From Niabella sp. (GTDB taxonomy: Bacteria > Bacteroidota > Bacteroidia > Chitinophagales > Chitinophagaceae), in assembly GCA_017744715.1 (NCBI GenBank), contig JAGIAT010000011.1, forward strand, positions 121,617-185,616: DNA of 64,000 nt, in the 5' to 3' direction. The position numbers and the translations under genes were made by a program. This document shows, piece after piece, positions 1 through 10,605 of this stretch. The notes beneath the pieces were generated by a model, which had not been told where the DNA came from, searched no databases, and saw only the letters and a list, made by a program, of their open reading frames with translations. Within the stretch, counting starts at the first letter, position 1; every line of letters begins with the position of its first letter.

Positions 1-653
1 GACAGGGAAATATCAGGACTGTAACGCCCCACGCCTGCTCCCGGAACTTTTAAAACCGCCGGATACCTGCCTGCTTTTTTGGGCATGCTCAATACCCCGT
101 AAATACGGGATTCCAGCTGGTAATTTTGCACGCTTATGGCGTATACGTTTACCGTGCCGGTGCATTGCCCGGGCAGCAGGGTCATCGTTGCATCCATTGG
201 GATCCGGCCGGCATCCGCCTTTGCCTTATCCCAGAATGCCAGGAAGTCTGCAGGCACCGTTGTAGTGGGCCTGATCTGCTCCGGCTCAAAAGCCGCAGTG
301 GCCAGTCCGCGGTAAGACTTGCCATCTATATTTACCGTAACAACGCAACGCAGGAAACCCGGCACTTTCAGCGATCCGCCATCAACTACGCCGCTGCCTT
401 TTTTCAAAACCAGATTGCCTGTTGTTCCGGGAGGCATACGCTCCAGGCCCACCTCGTAGGTGACCTGAACATCCTCCAACGGTTTATTATCCTTCGTTAC
501 TTCAACCGAAAACAAAACCTTTTCACCCATCTTATAAACCCAGTCTGCATGATCTGCCGTTACCTTAACGGCCACCGGCTGCGCAGCAGTGGTTATACAG
601 GTTATGGCCCAACACAGGCAAAGGGCTGTTAATTGCATCAAACGGCTTATCAT
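1..653 (-). CDS. Acetylxylan esterase / cephalosporin-C deacetylase family protein, 3' end outside window
   Basis: The reading frame opens at an ATG ending at 653 and runs off the left edge, leaving 217 residues. It begins with a Sec signal peptide ending near TTAAQ, then an Ig-like N-terminal domain (about residues 27-110). The start of an AXE1-type alpha/beta hydrolase domain follows, with the typical linker PADFLAFWDKAKAD and the strand YGVLSMPKKAGRYPAV. The Ser-His-Asp triad would lie beyond the window. Family members remove acetyl groups from polysaccharides or their oligosaccharides in the periplasm or at the surface. It starts 23 bp after the stop of the upstream oxidoreductase gene, so it is probably the last visible gene of the PUL operon. 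The family call is good; the substrate is unknown. Confidence 0.8.
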   Translation of the reverse strand, partial: MISRLMQLTALCLCWAITCITTAAQPVAVKVTADHADWVYKMGEKVLFSVEVTKDNKPLEDVQVTYEVGLERMPPGTTGNLVLKKGSGVVDGGSLKVPGFLRCVVTVNIDGKSYRGLATAAFEPEQIRPTTTVPADFLAFWDKAKADAGRIPMDATMTLLPGQCTGTVNVYAISVQNYQLESRIYGVLSMPKKAGRYPAVLKVPGAGVGRYSPDISL

Positions 654-676
654 AAAACAAAGTGCATTAAGGATCA

Positions 677-2104
677 TTATACATTTAATTTCCAGGGTTT
701 GCGGTATTCATACGACAGCATTTTATTGGCTGCTTCTGAATTTGTAAACCGTTCGTTTACCGAATCCCACTCCAGTCTTTTTTTTGTTTGCATGGCAATG
801 GTACCCAAATGTGCCATTGTTGTGGACCGATGGCCTGTTTCCAGCGTGGCCCAGGGCTCGTTGCGCGACTTTACACAATCCAGGAAGTTCCGTATATTAC
901 TAAAGGTACTGTTCTTATAGCTGCCCCCCGGAAATGCAGGATCATTCTTATTCAATATGAAATTTTCTGCCTGCGGCTGCGATGGCCAGGTCTGGAATTG
1001 CCCGGGTTGGGCAGGTATCACTTTGTAATCATCCTCCCCGGTATACAAAGTTCCATTGGTACCCCTGAGCTCCAGAAAGCCATGCGGCACAAAACTGCCG
1101 CTACTGGCTTCCAGGATCGTTACCGTTACTAAAACACCGGATCCAAACTCGTACGTTACATGCATCGTATCCGGAATTGTACGATCATCATCCAATACAT
1201 ATTTACCCCCGTGTGCACTAATGGCAACGGGTGCTTCTTCGCCAATTAACCAGCGGATCAGATCCAGGTAGTGAATGCCATTATTTGACAACTGGTTGGC
1301 GTAATCATCCCACCAGCGAAACATATAGGGGGCTATATTGTATTGATACGGCCGGTAAGCCCGGGGCCCCAGCCACAGATCCCAGTCAAAGTTTGCGGGA
1401 GGAGCTTCGGGCTTCAGCTTTCCAATACCGTTGGTAAACATATTGCTTACATGGCAGCAGGTGCCAAAGGTTATTTTTCCTATTTTACCCGCCGGTATTT
1501 CTTTAGCCAGTTTTTGAAATACAGGTGCCGCCCGCCGGTTTAACCCAACCGTTATAATCTGTTTACTGTTCTTTCCGGCATTCACCATCGCCCGTCCTTC
1601 CCGGATCGTTTTTGATAACGGCTTCTCCACATACACATCTTTCCCGGCCTTAATAGCATCCACCGTCTGTAATGCATGCCAGTGATCGGGCGTAGCGATG
1701 CATACAGCATCAATGCTTTTATCATCCAACACCCGGCGGTAATCGGCAAACTGCTTCACCTGGTTGGGAAACTGCTCGCCCATTTTGGGAATCTGGGCAG
1801 GTGTAGCCTTTATATAGCGGGGATGCACCTCCGCATAGTTGCGCGTAACATACGGTTTATATACATCGCAGAGCGCTGCTACTTCACAGTCCGGCTGTTG
1901 CATAAATAACTGCAACAGCTGGCTCCCGCGGTTACCGATGCCAATAAAGCCGGTGCGTACGCGATCATTAGCTCCCATAATCCTTCGGCGGGAATCAATG
2001 AACGGTGCCGCAAATGTGGTTGAACCGACTCCTGACACGGTTATGCCGGTTAACGCCAGTGAAGACCTTTTTATAAAATTCCTTCTGGTGGATTGTATGG
2101 TCAT
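677..2104 (-). CDS. Gfo/Idh/MocA family oxidoreductase, Tat-exported
   Basis: This 475-residue protein has a twin-arginine signal (STRRNFIKR, residues 5-13) followed by a hydrophobic stretch, so it should reach the periplasm folded with its cofactor. The Rossmann domain starts at FIGIGNRGSQ, followed by the family EKP motif (VYVEKPLSK). The C-terminal substrate domain carries NNGIHYLDLIRW with the usual active-site His. Family members oxidise or reduce sugars and cyclitols with NAD(P). Some Bacteroidota members oxidise C3 of glycosides, and GH109 glycosidases belong to the same fold. It lies between SusD and an esterase gene in the PUL, separated from SusD by 240 bp that contain a MITE-like repeat. 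Substrate unknown. Confidence 0.9.
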   Translation of the reverse strand: MTIQSTRRNFIKRSSLALTGITVSGVGSTTFAAPFIDSRRRIMGANDRVRTGFIGIGNRGSQLLQLFMQQPDCEVAALCDVYKPYVTRNYAEVHPRYIKATPAQIPKMGEQFPNQVKQFADYRRVLDDKSIDAVCIATPDHWHALQTVDAIKAGKDVYVEKPLSKTIREGRAMVNAGKNSKQIITVGLNRRAAPVFQKLAKEIPAGKIGKITFGTCCHVSNMFTNGIGKLKPEAPPANFDWDLWLGPRAYRPYQYNIAPYMFRWWDDYANQLSNNGIHYLDLIRWLIGEEAPVAISAHGGKYVLDDDRTIPDTMHVTYEFGSGVLVTVTILEASSGSFVPHGFLELRGTNGTLYTGEDDYKVIPAQPGQFQTWPSQPQAENFILNKNDPAFPGGSYKNSTFSNIRNFLDCVKSRNEPWATLETGHRSTTMAHLGTIAMQTKKRLEWDSVNERFTNSEAANKMLSYEYRKPWKLNV

Positions 2105-2178
2105 ACGCTTATTTTTATTACCGGGGTTGTTAACTATTTTTATTATGCCTCAGGAAAACAGAATGCGGTATGCTCCAT

Positions 2179-2334
2179 CAATGCCGTTTCCTTAAGCATT
2201 TTTTATGGTTGCCGCAGATACGCAGATTGCGCCTGCGGCGCTTTTCTGCGACATTGTTGTAGTTAAAGCCGATACCAAATCTGCGCAACCTGTCACGCAC
2301 CGGACGTGATCTGCGGCTTTAAGGAAACAACATT
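2179..2334. repeat. MITE-like intergenic repeat, copy 1
   Basis: This block is closely similar to 53820-53964. The core has inverted ends GCCGCAGAT (2211-2219) and ATCTGCGGC (2309-2317). Both copies share the flanking CAATGCCGTTT and the closing GCTTTAAGGAA. No coding potential is seen. It sits inside the PUL between SusD1 and the Gfo/Idh/MocA gene, and could affect the transcript as a hairpin. Confidence 0.8.
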
Positions 2335-2344
2335 GAATGCGCCA

Positions 2345-4072
2345 TCACCATCCCGGGTTCTGTTTCAGGTTATCATTCAACAAAATTTCACTTTCCGGAA
2401 TGGAGTTCAGATAGTCCCGGCCCAGCTTGAACCCATACCCGGAAGGCATGGATTTCTGAAACGGATCCAGGAAGCCCTGTTCATCTACCGGGAAGGGATT
2501 TTTCGCAATCTGCGAGGCCTTAAAGCCTTTGGGCCGGGTACCCACGATCAATTCGTCTGCCGCGGCCCAGCGGGCAATATCATTCCAGCGGAAACCCTCT
2601 GCGGCCAGTTCTACCCTTCGCTCGCGGCGGATCTCGTTGATCAGCGGCGATAGCTGCGGGAAGTCCCATTTCGGATCTGTGGCAATACCGGAAATCAGCA
2701 GGTTGGGCATCGCCACGCGGTCGCGCAACGGTTTGATCGACTTGTCGATATCTGCCTGTGTAAGGGTACCCAATTCGGCCTTGGCTTCTGCATAGTTGAG
2801 CAGCACTTCCGCATAGCGGTAGATGATACCGGGCGACTCTTCGTATTGCTGCACATGGTAGGCCATCGTGGGGTTATAGCCTTTCTGGATGATGTAGCCG
2901 CTGGGTGCATTATAATCGGCAGCTGTATTGAGTTGTGCATAAGCTCCACTCCAGTTTTCTGTACTGCCGTTTGGCTGAATTTTCCAAACCTGGTCGGGTG
3001 TAGCAATGGTTTGATAAAAACGGGGGTCCCGGTTCTGGGCTTCCTGCGCCAGTGTATTGTACCCCTGAAACTGGTCGTTGCCGGTAATGGGTTTGCCGTT
3101 GGTGCAGAGGTAGGCATCGGCCAGCTGCCGGGTGATGGTCCGGTTGGTGGGGGTGGTCATCCGGTAAAAGCGGTCATTTGTAAAATCCGGATCCCCGCCC
3201 GTAAGGCTGTTATCATATTTCCGCCAAAACATCATTTCGCTATTGGTACTGTAGTCCATCATCGCAAACAGGTCCTTGTAATCGGACTGGGGTTTACCGG
3301 TATTGTACACGCTGTATACTTTTGCATCGATTACCTTACCTGCGGCTTCGGCTGCCTTTGCAAAATACACCTCGGGTTTGGCGTTTTCCACGCCGAAGGG
3401 GGTGCCTGCATGGTATTTCTCCCAGGAGCCTTCATACAGGGCCACACGGCTTTGGATTAACAAAGCGATCCAGCGGTTGATCCGCCCGGCGCCGGAGGTT
3501 TTATCGGAAGTCAGGTACAGCGCGGCCGAATCCAGCTGACCGATGATAAAATCCGCAACGGCATTCCGTGGATCCCGCGGATTAAACAACTCGGGGGCAT
3601 CAACCGCCAGCTCTTTTGTAACGATCTGTATCGCACCGTAACTCTGCAATAACTTAAAATAGATCAACGCCCGGAAGAAATACGCTTCACCCAGGTATTG
3701 CTGGTATTGATCAAGCTTATAGTTTTTCTCTACTCTCCGGTAATTGTCAAAGAAAAAATTGATCCGGCGTACATCGGCAAAACTAATCGTACCGGAGGTG
3801 GTAACTGCGCGTGTACCCTGGAGCCGCTGATTGGGCGTATTGGTTACCTGGTTATCGCTTTCGTAGTCGCTCCCGTGATTTTCATATTTGGGAAAATTGG
3901 CGGAACTGTAGAACGAATTGATATAGGTGCGCATCTGGTCGGGCGTTTCAAAAAACACATCCGATGTGGTTGCATCCAGGGGTTCGCGATCAAGAAAATT
4001 TTTATTACAGGCACTGAGCAGCAGTATTGCCGGTACCATTATGATGATGAAGTACTTTTTCATGATATTCAT
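2345..4072 (-). CDS. SusD/RagB family nutrient-binding outer membrane lipoprotein (pair 1)
   Basis: The 575-residue protein has a type II signal peptide with lipobox LSAC (lipidated Cys22), then the typical SusD opening NKNFLDREPLD. Later come TPR-like helices (YLGEAYFFRALIYFKLL) and the conserved C-terminal RRERRVELAAEGFRWNDI. SusD proteins are surface lipoproteins that bind glycans and close over the SusC channel. It begins 9 bp after the stop of the adjacent SusC gene, the standard pair order. ATG codons at residues 1 and 4 are both possible starts; I keep the first. Confidence 0.95.
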   Translation of the reverse strand: MNIMKKYFIIIMVPAILLLSACNKNFLDREPLDATTSDVFFETPDQMRTYINSFYSSANFPKYENHGSDYESDNQVTNTPNQRLQGTRAVTTSGTISFADVRRINFFFDNYRRVEKNYKLDQYQQYLGEAYFFRALIYFKLLQSYGAIQIVTKELAVDAPELFNPRDPRNAVADFIIGQLDSAALYLTSDKTSGAGRINRWIALLIQSRVALYEGSWEKYHAGTPFGVENAKPEVYFAKAAEAAGKVIDAKVYSVYNTGKPQSDYKDLFAMMDYSTNSEMMFWRKYDNSLTGGDPDFTNDRFYRMTTPTNRTITRQLADAYLCTNGKPITGNDQFQGYNTLAQEAQNRDPRFYQTIATPDQVWKIQPNGSTENWSGAYAQLNTAADYNAPSGYIIQKGYNPTMAYHVQQYEESPGIIYRYAEVLLNYAEAKAELGTLTQADIDKSIKPLRDRVAMPNLLISGIATDPKWDFPQLSPLINEIRRERRVELAAEGFRWNDIARWAAADELIVGTRPKGFKASQIAKNPFPVDEQGFLDPFQKSMPSGYGFKLGRDYLNSIPESEILLNDNLKQNPGW

Positions 4073-4081
4073 AGTTACATA

Positions 4082-7000
4082 TTAGAAGGTAAGATTCAAT
4101 CCGAATGAAAGGGCGCTGGTTTGCGGGTAGATCATACCGGCGGTCTGGTACCCTCCGAAACTCCTGTCCGAGGCAATCATCGTTTCGGGGTCAAACACCT
4201 TGGGCACACGGGTGATCAGTATTAAATTTTCTCCTGAAAGATATACCCGGAGGTTACTGATCTTCACCCTGCGCAGCAATTCTGCCGGCAGTGTATACCC
4301 CAGCTGAACATTGCGGAGCCGCAGGTAGGCAGCGTTCAGCAGGTACCGGCTTTGCACCTGCCGGTTCTTATTGGTTTCTGCCGTAAAATAGGGCTTGGCC
4401 AGGTAGGCGTCCGTATTGGGGCCCAGGATATTGGTTTCATCAGCAGGACGCCAATAATCCAGGTTGGGTGAGTGCTTAAAAACGGCCGACCCGCTCCAGG
4501 CGGTGGTCAGGCCCCAGAATACCGGGGAATCCGTACCGGGGTAATAATCCTGTTTTCCAACGCCCTGCCAGAACATCGAAAAATCGAACTGCCGCCAGTT
4601 TACGCCACCGGTAATGCCGATGTTGTATCTTGGCTGGTTATTGCCAATCACCACCAGGTCCCCATGATTACTTAGTGACCGCTGCCCGTCATTAATGATG
4701 CCATCGCCGTTCACATCCTTATACTTCATATCCCCGGGTCCCCAGGCATTCCAGTATTTGGATTGGTCGGCCATCGGCTCACCCTGGCTCTGGATCAGCC
4801 CTTCGCTGATAAAGCCCCAGATCTCCCCCACCTGTTTGCCGTTATACCAGGTATCAATACTTCCCTTATCATTCCGGTATTGAAGGATCACCGAACGGTT
4901 GTCGCCAAAGCTCACACTTGCATTATAGCCAAACCCGGGCGATACCTGGTCCTTCCACGACAACACCAGTTCAAACCCGGTGGTAGACAGCTTTGCATTG
5001 TTGGTAGGCGGAGCCGTTGCCCCGATCTGGTACGGCAGGCTAAGGGCGGGCCCCACCATATCATCCGTTATCCGTTTGTACCAGTCAGCCGTCAGGTTTA
5101 ACCGGTTATTCAGGAATGCCGCATCGATCCCTCCGTTAAAGGAGGTAATGGTTTCCCAGGTCAGACCGGCACTCTTCAGCAGGGGAACGTTGGCAAAGGG
5201 CGGCCGCACGCCGTCAATGATCCAGTTTAGCTGACTGCCCGTGGGTATCGTGGCCAGGTACCGGTAGTTTTGCTCATTTAACAAGCCGGTTGAAATAATA
5301 TTCTGATTACCTAAGGCCCCGTAGGAGGCCCTTAATTTAAGGGTATTTACATAGGGTTTAATGGGCTCCCAGAAACGCTCCTTTGAAATGGCGTACCCAA
5401 TGGCGCCCGCGGGGAAAAAGCCCCATCGCTTCCCTGGCGCAAACCTGGAAGATCCGTTATACCGCGCACTGAATTCGACCAGGTACTTTTCGTCGAAGTT
5501 ATAGTTAAGCCGGCCGAAGACCCCCTGCGTGGCCCAATGATAGATCTGGTCACTTACAACGCGCGTACCCAATGATCCGCTGATGGAGGGCACATCCACA
5601 TTAACCAGGTTGGCACCAGACCCGCTCAGCCCGGTATAATACCGGTATTCCTGTTCATAACCCGCCAGCGCTTTCAAATAATGCCGGTTTACTTTTCTTT
5701 CATAAGAAGTTGTTCCATTGATAAGCGTGTAAATGTTCTGGGAAAATGCCGATGCATAGCCTGCCACGGGTTTTCCGATATTGGCAAATTGGCCGGTGCC
5801 CAGTTCCACCGGTACGGGCCGTGGGTTAGAGGTGCTCCGGTAGCCCTGGTTATTGTAATTATAAGAGAACAGGGTTTTCCAGCCTTTAACGGGTTCCAGC
5901 TCACCGCCCAGGGTGATGAAAAAATCGTTCGTATACCCTTTATCCCGGCCGGTACCCTGCAGGTACCGCACCAGGGGGCTTTGTACCGTTCCGTTGATAT
6001 TATAAAACGGCATCATGGGCGCAAAGGTCAGCAGCCCGTTAAAAAAGTGCTCGCGGCCTACAGTAGTATAGCCAATGGGATAATCAGTTTTCCCGGAGGC
6101 ATACTTTACGCTGGAATTGAATTTGAGCCAGGATGTGATGGTGGTATTATAGTTGCCGATGAAATTAACACGCTTGTAGCTGTCATTACCCCACTCGTAT
6201 AAACCGTTCTCATTTACGTATCCGCCGCCCAGATAATACTGGTTACGCTCATTGCCCCCGGAAACATTGATATTGTGTTTTTGATTGAATGTGTGGTCCC
6301 GCATCAGGAGGTGCGGCCAGTCGTTATTGGCATTTCCATCCCGGCGGCCGCCAAATAAATTATCGATCGGCTTATCCGGATTATATTCATACGGGAAGGA
6401 ACCATTTATATAATCCTGAATGCGTTTCATTTGTTCCTCACTGTATACGGCCGTTGCCTTGGCATTGGCAGCTGCCTGGTTATAGGCGGTAGCCCAGGTA
6501 TAGGAATCTACAAAGCTGGGCAAGCGGACAGGACTCTCCCACGACAGGTTGTTGGTATACTGAATATTGACGCCACCGCCCTTGCTTCCCTTTTTGGTGG
6601 TGATCAGGATCACTCCAAATGGCGCCCGCGATCCGTAAATAGCAGATGCCGAAGCGTCTTTCAGTATGGAAACACTTTCAATGGATTCCGGATCCACATT
6701 GTTGATGTTCATTTCCACCCCGTCTACCAGGATCAGCGGGGATGCATCCCCCTGGATGGAACCCATCCCCCGGATGTTCCAATTGGCGGCGGAGCCCGGC
6801 TCGCCACCCCGCATATTCATGGTGATATTGAGGTTGGGTGAAGCGCCCTTTATAAGATCACCCACATTGTTTGCGGCACGATCCTTTAACCGCTCACCGG
6901 AAATTACGTCAACGGCACCTGTCAGATTACTTTTCTTCTGTGTTCCATACCCCACCACTACCACTTCATCCATGGAACCCTTTGATAGTTTCATCGCAAC

Positions 7001-7294
7001 ATCCACTGTTGCAGAGGCCCCCACCTCCCGCCGTATGGTATCCATCCCTATATACGTAAATACCAGCCACTTTCCCGGGCTGGCTGAAATGGCGTACCGG
7101 CCGTTCTGATCCGAAAGGGCGGCATCGGCGGAGCCTTCCACATTGACCGTAACCCCCTCCAATGGCGTATTACTTCCTTCCTGTGTGATTGTTCCCGTAA
7201 CCGTTTTTGTTTGTGCATTCAGCTCAAACCGGGTTGCGCCCGCAAACAACACCCAAAGCAGCAGGCACCGGTACATGAGGTTTCTTTTTTTCAT
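4082..7294 (-). CDS. SusC/RagA family TonB-dependent outer membrane transporter (pair 1)
   Basis: The frame extends to a TTG at 7303, but the ATG at 7294 gives MKKRNLMYRC and a clean signal peptide ending LNAQ, so 1070 residues are called. Residues about 28-105 form the carboxypeptidase-regulatory-like domain. MDEVVVVGYG (about residues 108-117) leads into the plug (DPLILVDG-type segment, ILKDASASAIYGSRAP), and a 22-strand barrel with a terminal Phe completes it. It imports glycan fragments using TonB energy. The first about 128 residues and the leader DNA closely match the second SusC at 10606-13710, while the rest is much more divergent. Confidence 0.95.
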   Translation of the reverse strand: MKKRNLMYRCLLLWVLFAGATRFELNAQTKTVTGTITQEGSNTPLEGVTVNVEGSADAALSDQNGRYAISASPGKWLVFTYIGMDTIRREVGASATVDVAMKLSKGSMDEVVVVGYGTQKKSNLTGAVDVISGERLKDRAANNVGDLIKGASPNLNITMNMRGGEPGSAANWNIRGMGSIQGDASPLILVDGVEMNINNVDPESIESVSILKDASASAIYGSRAPFGVILITTKKGSKGGGVNIQYTNNLSWESPVRLPSFVDSYTWATAYNQAAANAKATAVYSEEQMKRIQDYINGSFPYEYNPDKPIDNLFGGRRDGNANNDWPHLLMRDHTFNQKHNINVSGGNERNQYYLGGGYVNENGLYEWGNDSYKRVNFIGNYNTTITSWLKFNSSVKYASGKTDYPIGYTTVGREHFFNGLLTFAPMMPFYNINGTVQSPLVRYLQGTGRDKGYTNDFFITLGGELEPVKGWKTLFSYNYNNQGYRSTSNPRPVPVELGTGQFANIGKPVAGYASAFSQNIYTLINGTTSYERKVNRHYLKALAGYEQEYRYYTGLSGSGANLVNVDVPSISGSLGTRVVSDQIYHWATQGVFGRLNYNFDEKYLVEFSARYNGSSRFAPGKRWGFFPAGAIGYAISKERFWEPIKPYVNTLKLRASYGALGNQNIISTGLLNEQNYRYLATIPTGSQLNWIIDGVRPPFANVPLLKSAGLTWETITSFNGGIDAAFLNNRLNLTADWYKRITDDMVGPALSLPYQIGATAPPTNNAKLSTTGFELVLSWKDQVSPGFGYNASVSFGDNRSVILQYRNDKGSIDTWYNGKQVGEIWGFISEGLIQSQGEPMADQSKYWNAWGPGDMKYKDVNGDGIINDGQRSLSNHGDLVVIGNNQPRYNIGITGGVNWRQFDFSMFWQGVGKQDYYPGTDSPVFWGLTTAWSGSAVFKHSPNLDYWRPADETNILGPNTDAYLAKPYFTAETNKNRQVQSRYLLNAAYLRLRNVQLGYTLPAELLRRVKISNLRVYLSGENLILITRVPKVFDPETMIASDRSFGGYQTAGMIYPQTSALSFGLNLTF

Positions 7295-7363
7295 GTGTAA
7301 CAAGTTTTCGTTTAGTATTTATTAGGCACCGGGTAACCGTGTCTGATCAACCTAACGGTTACC
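7295..7363 (-). promoter_or_regulatory. Leader of SusC pair 1 with inverted repeat
   Basis: The 28 bases before the SusC ATG (7295-7322) are nearly the same as those before the second SusC (13713-13741), sharing TAAACGAAAA and TTGTTACA. Further upstream lies a perfect inverted repeat, GGTAACCGT at 7332-7340 and ACGGTTACC at 7355-7363, with GATCAACC between the arms. The second SusC leader has a similar GTAACCG dyad. An operator or shared leader control is inferred, not shown. Confidence 0.5.
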
Positions 7364-7540
7364 GGCTTTTCCAAAACATGTGTTGAACGGTGGCCGGTAC
7401 CACACTCCCGCAGGGTTTGCATGGGTAACGGTACTGCTCCCGGCCAGAAACCCTTCAGGAACAAGCGCGCTCAAAAAGGCGCGAAGAAAACCATCCAGCT
7501 CTTTGTCATATTCATTGTAGTTTGAGAGGAATTGCTTCCT

Positions 7541-8656
7541 CTATTTAAAGAACATACTGATATCGCTCCAGCCGCTCCAGCCTTTGGATGCGGCTCCGTA
7601 CCTTGGAAAACTGCCGATCATTACCCGGCCGGTTATCTGTTCGTTTTTATTATTCCGGATCTTTATAGCACCTGTGTTGATGCCAAACTGCTGCAGCAGC
7701 AATTTTTTCCGTTCATCCGGCCGGCCGTTTTCCAGTACGGCACCTTCAGCGGCGGTTAACAGGTAATGTTTACCCGCCGGATCAAAACCATAATGATGAA
7801 AGGCAATGGCATACCTGGTATTCCTGAAACGATTGCCGGTAAATGTATAGTGGGTGGCAAAGGTTTCATCGCCGGGGTCAATGTTGTTGAAAAGCGGAAC
7901 AGAAATAAACGGGTAAGCCGGGAATATGCCCGTTCGTATAAAGGTTGAATTTGTAACACTGCCATAATCGCAATGGTCACGAAACCGTACAAAGTCGCCG
8001 GTACAATCTTCAAAATAACAATCCGCTACCTGCACGTTAGATGCATGATGCGCATGATACATAAAGTGCGAATGGCTGTCGATACCTACCCGTTTAAACG
8101 TGCACCTGCTGTATGTAACAGCGGACGTTCCCGGCTGATGCGCACCGGTTGCACCAAAAATGATCCCCCGCATATCCGTCCAGGAGCAATCCTCAACCCG
8201 TATATTTTTGGTGGTGCCCCCTTCCCCGGATGTTATCTGCAGTGCATAGCCCAGCTTTCCGCTGCCTGTAAACCGGAAGTTACGGATCACCATGTTCTGT
8301 GTATTCTTTATCACCATCAATACGGATTGCTGTTGATACCCAACGGGCACTGAAAATATTGTTTGATCGCCCGCGCCCTCCAGTATCAGCCTGTTTTTCT
8401 GGTTTCCCATCTCCGCCAGTACCAATGCCTTTTCGGTATACGCCCTCCGGTAATCGCCTCCGGTAAATGTTACCGTTACCGCCTCTTTTTGGAGGAGGCT
8501 TTGAATACCGGCCCAAAAGCCCGCGTCTAAAAAATCTGCTGCATCGTCTGTTGTCAGCCCGCTGGCATCACCCCGTTTGTCGGGGGCTACATAACGGGTT
8601 GCCGCATTACCCGGTAATGCGGCAAACAGCACCCATAAGAAAAACAATGGTTTCAT
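7541..8656 (-). CDS. Secreted right-handed parallel beta-helix protein, possible polysaccharide lyase
   Basis: The protein has 371 residues with a Sec signal peptide (ending GNAATRYV). The rest reads as repeated short beta strands typical of a right-handed parallel helix: NMVIRNFRFTG, NIRVEDCSW, AVTYSRCTF, NVQVADCYFEDCTG, SVTNSTF. Such proteins in PULs are often polysaccharide lyases or pectinase-like enzymes, but no specific lyase family motif was recognised. HSHFMYHAHH (near residue 200) is an unusual His cluster that could belong to an active or metal site. It lies between the two SusC/SusD pairs on the same strand, 89 bp after SusD2. Confidence 0.75.
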   Translation of the reverse strand: MKPLFFLWVLFAALPGNAATRYVAPDKRGDASGLTTDDAADFLDAGFWAGIQSLLQKEAVTVTFTGGDYRRAYTEKALVLAEMGNQKNRLILEGAGDQTIFSVPVGYQQQSVLMVIKNTQNMVIRNFRFTGSGKLGYALQITSGEGGTTKNIRVEDCSWTDMRGIIFGATGAHQPGTSAVTYSRCTFKRVGIDSHSHFMYHAHHASNVQVADCYFEDCTGDFVRFRDHCDYGSVTNSTFIRTGIFPAYPFISVPLFNNIDPGDETFATHYTFTGNRFRNTRYAIAFHHYGFDPAGKHYLLTAAEGAVLENGRPDERKKLLLQQFGINTGAIKIRNNKNEQITGRVMIGSFPRYGAASKGWSGWSDISMFFK

Positions 8657-8745
8657 TTCACTTTCTTTTCCGGCGGCGGCCTTTTGTTCATTTATAAAAC
8701 CCGAAAAATCGTTTTATACCGGTCTTGCATATATCCGCAAGCAGG

Positions 8746-10584
8746 TCAATCAATCGTTTCCTTTGGCGGCACATTCCTACCGGCCCCCACATAGCCTTTA
8801 TTCTGATTGATGATGCCCTGCGAATTGGCATCAATGACGGTTTGAGGTACCGGCCATAACACATGATAAGGACTCAGCGTAAATTCATCCCCCGCAACCG
8901 TTTTAACGCCTTTGTTAAAAAATTCCGTTTTTTCCATCATCCGGTCATACCAGAAATTCACTTCTGAAAAGTTCTGCGCAGCATACACTTTACCGTTATA
9001 GGCGGCTTTACCGGTCTTTGCAAAGAGGAACGCGATCCTGGTGAGTTCACATTTCCGGGGCTCTTCATAAAAGAGTTCCCGTGCCCGTTCATCCAGGATG
9101 GTGCCTATATTCAGTGCGCCGGCATCGGTATAAGACGCAGCCCCCGCCCGATTGCGAACGGCGTTTACATCGGCCAGTGCCAATGCATTTTCACCCTTCC
9201 AGTAATGCGCTTCTGCACGAAGCAGATAGGTTTCTGCCAGCCGGAAAATATACCAGTCCGTATTACCGCCACGCGGCTGCACCCGTATAGGATCCGGGAT
9301 AAACAGTTTGTAATGCGGCCACCCGCCACACCAGTTGCGGATCGTGTCTTTTGTCAGTACACGGCCCTGGTCGTCTGTAAGCTGCAGGTGTTTGCCATAA
9401 TAGGAATCCTTACCCTTTAGCTGGGGATTGTTATATACCAGGTCTTCCATCCGCATCCAGTTTCCAGGTGCATGCCGCAGGTCATTGGCATCGTCCCAGA
9501 TCATGCGGGTACTGTAATTGGTACCCCGGCCCTTATTTACGCCGCCGCCCACCCGCTCTACCTGCGGAATCTCCAGGCCGTTTACCTTGGAACACCCTAC
9601 GTTCCCATTTGGGGTCATGATCGCATTGGTGGTATTGCCCCAGTTAGGCGTAAAAATATACATCGACGTCATGCCGGCGGCAACATTACCCGGCATCCCG
9701 TACCGGTCGATCACTGAAAATATTTCTTCTTTATTGGCCGCACTTGTTTTGTTCAACGGCCGGTGCAGGTCCCAGATCACATTCCGGGTATTATCATTTA
9801 CATCTGTTCCAAACCGGGCCGTCATCAGCTTATGGGTTCCGTCAATCACTTTTGAAGCGGCTGCAATGGCCTCATCAAACGCTCCCAGGGCCAGGTAAAC
9901 CTTTGTCAGCAAATGATAGCAGGCTGCCCGTGATACTTTCCCTTTATCGATGGTTTCGGGCACCCATTGTATGGCAAACTCCAGGTCGGTTCTCAGTTTC
10001 TTCAGGATCGCCTCCCTGCCTGTGGAATAAAAGTCCAGTTGGGGCGATGCAATCTGTTTTGAGATCCAGGGAACGTCGCCAAAACGGTTTACCAGGAGGT
10101 AATACCAGAAAGCCCGGTGAAAATAGGCGGTGCCCAAAACAGCATTTTTTTCATTATCGCCTGCATACGCAGGTTTGTCGATGTTATAAATAACAAGGGA
10201 AGCGCTTTTAATAGCATCATACGCCTTGTTCCAGCAGTCTCCGATGCGGTTGTAGCTGGGATCATTCAATACGCCGTCCGGTACCACCAGGCGGTTCATA
10301 TCCCTGCTGGGAAAGGTTTTATCCGTAGTGCCGTCGATCATCGACTCCGTAAACAGGTACTCCGTAAACATGGCCGGTGCAAATGTGCCGTCCATATAAT
10401 GATCCCGGATGTTGCGGGTACTGGAGGCCAGCACGGCGTACATGGCTTTGGCATCCACCAGGGTTGCATCTGGCGTACTGATGGACAGCGGATTCGGGCG
10501 CAGAAATTCTTTTTTACAGCCGGTTGCTATACAGATTGCTGTAAACAAGACCATTCCTTTTATAGATATCAATAACCGGTTCAT
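8746..10584 (-). CDS. SusD/RagB family nutrient-binding outer membrane lipoprotein (pair 2)
   Basis: The 612-residue lipoprotein has lipobox IATGC (Cys23) followed by [11 protein letters not shown], matching the SusD opening. It contains the family helix [25 protein letters not shown] and ends with a conserved block containing [19 protein letters not shown]. It is the surface glycan-binding partner of the SusC at 10606-13710, whose stop lies 21 bp upstream. It differs clearly in sequence from SusD1, so the two pairs probably take up different fragments. Confidence 0.95.
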   Translation of the reverse strand: MNRLLISIKGMVLFTAICIATGCKKEFLRPNPLSISTPDATLVDAKAMYAVLASSTRNIRDHYMDGTFAPAMFTEYLFTESMIDGTTDKTFPSRDMNRLVVPDGVLNDPSYNRIGDCWNKAYDAIKSASLVIYNIDKPAYAGDNEKNAVLGTAYFHRAFWYYLLVNRFGDVPWISKQIASPQLDFYSTGREAILKKLRTDLEFAIQWVPETIDKGKVSRAACYHLLTKVYLALGAFDEAIAAASKVIDGTHKLMTARFGTDVNDNTRNVIWDLHRPLNKTSAANKEEIFSVIDRYGMPGNVAAGMTSMYIFTPNWGNTTNAIMTPNGNVGCSKVNGLEIPQVERVGGGVNKGRGTNYSTRMIWDDANDLRHAPGNWMRMEDLVYNNPQLKGKDSYYGKHLQLTDDQGRVLTKDTIRNWCGGWPHYKLFIPDPIRVQPRGGNTDWYIFRLAETYLLRAEAHYWKGENALALADVNAVRNRAGAASYTDAGALNIGTILDERARELFYEEPRKCELTRIAFLFAKTGKAAYNGKVYAAQNFSEVNFWYDRMMEKTEFFNKGVKTVAGDEFTLSPYHVLWPVPQTVIDANSQGIINQNKGYVGAGRNVPPKETID

Positions 10585-10605
10585 AATAAAATAATTTAAA
10601 AATTC

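Noticed and set aside
126-632. Plus-strand frame of 168 residues
   Set aside because: It lies opposite a clear esterase gene and shows the shadow composition typical of the opposite strand.
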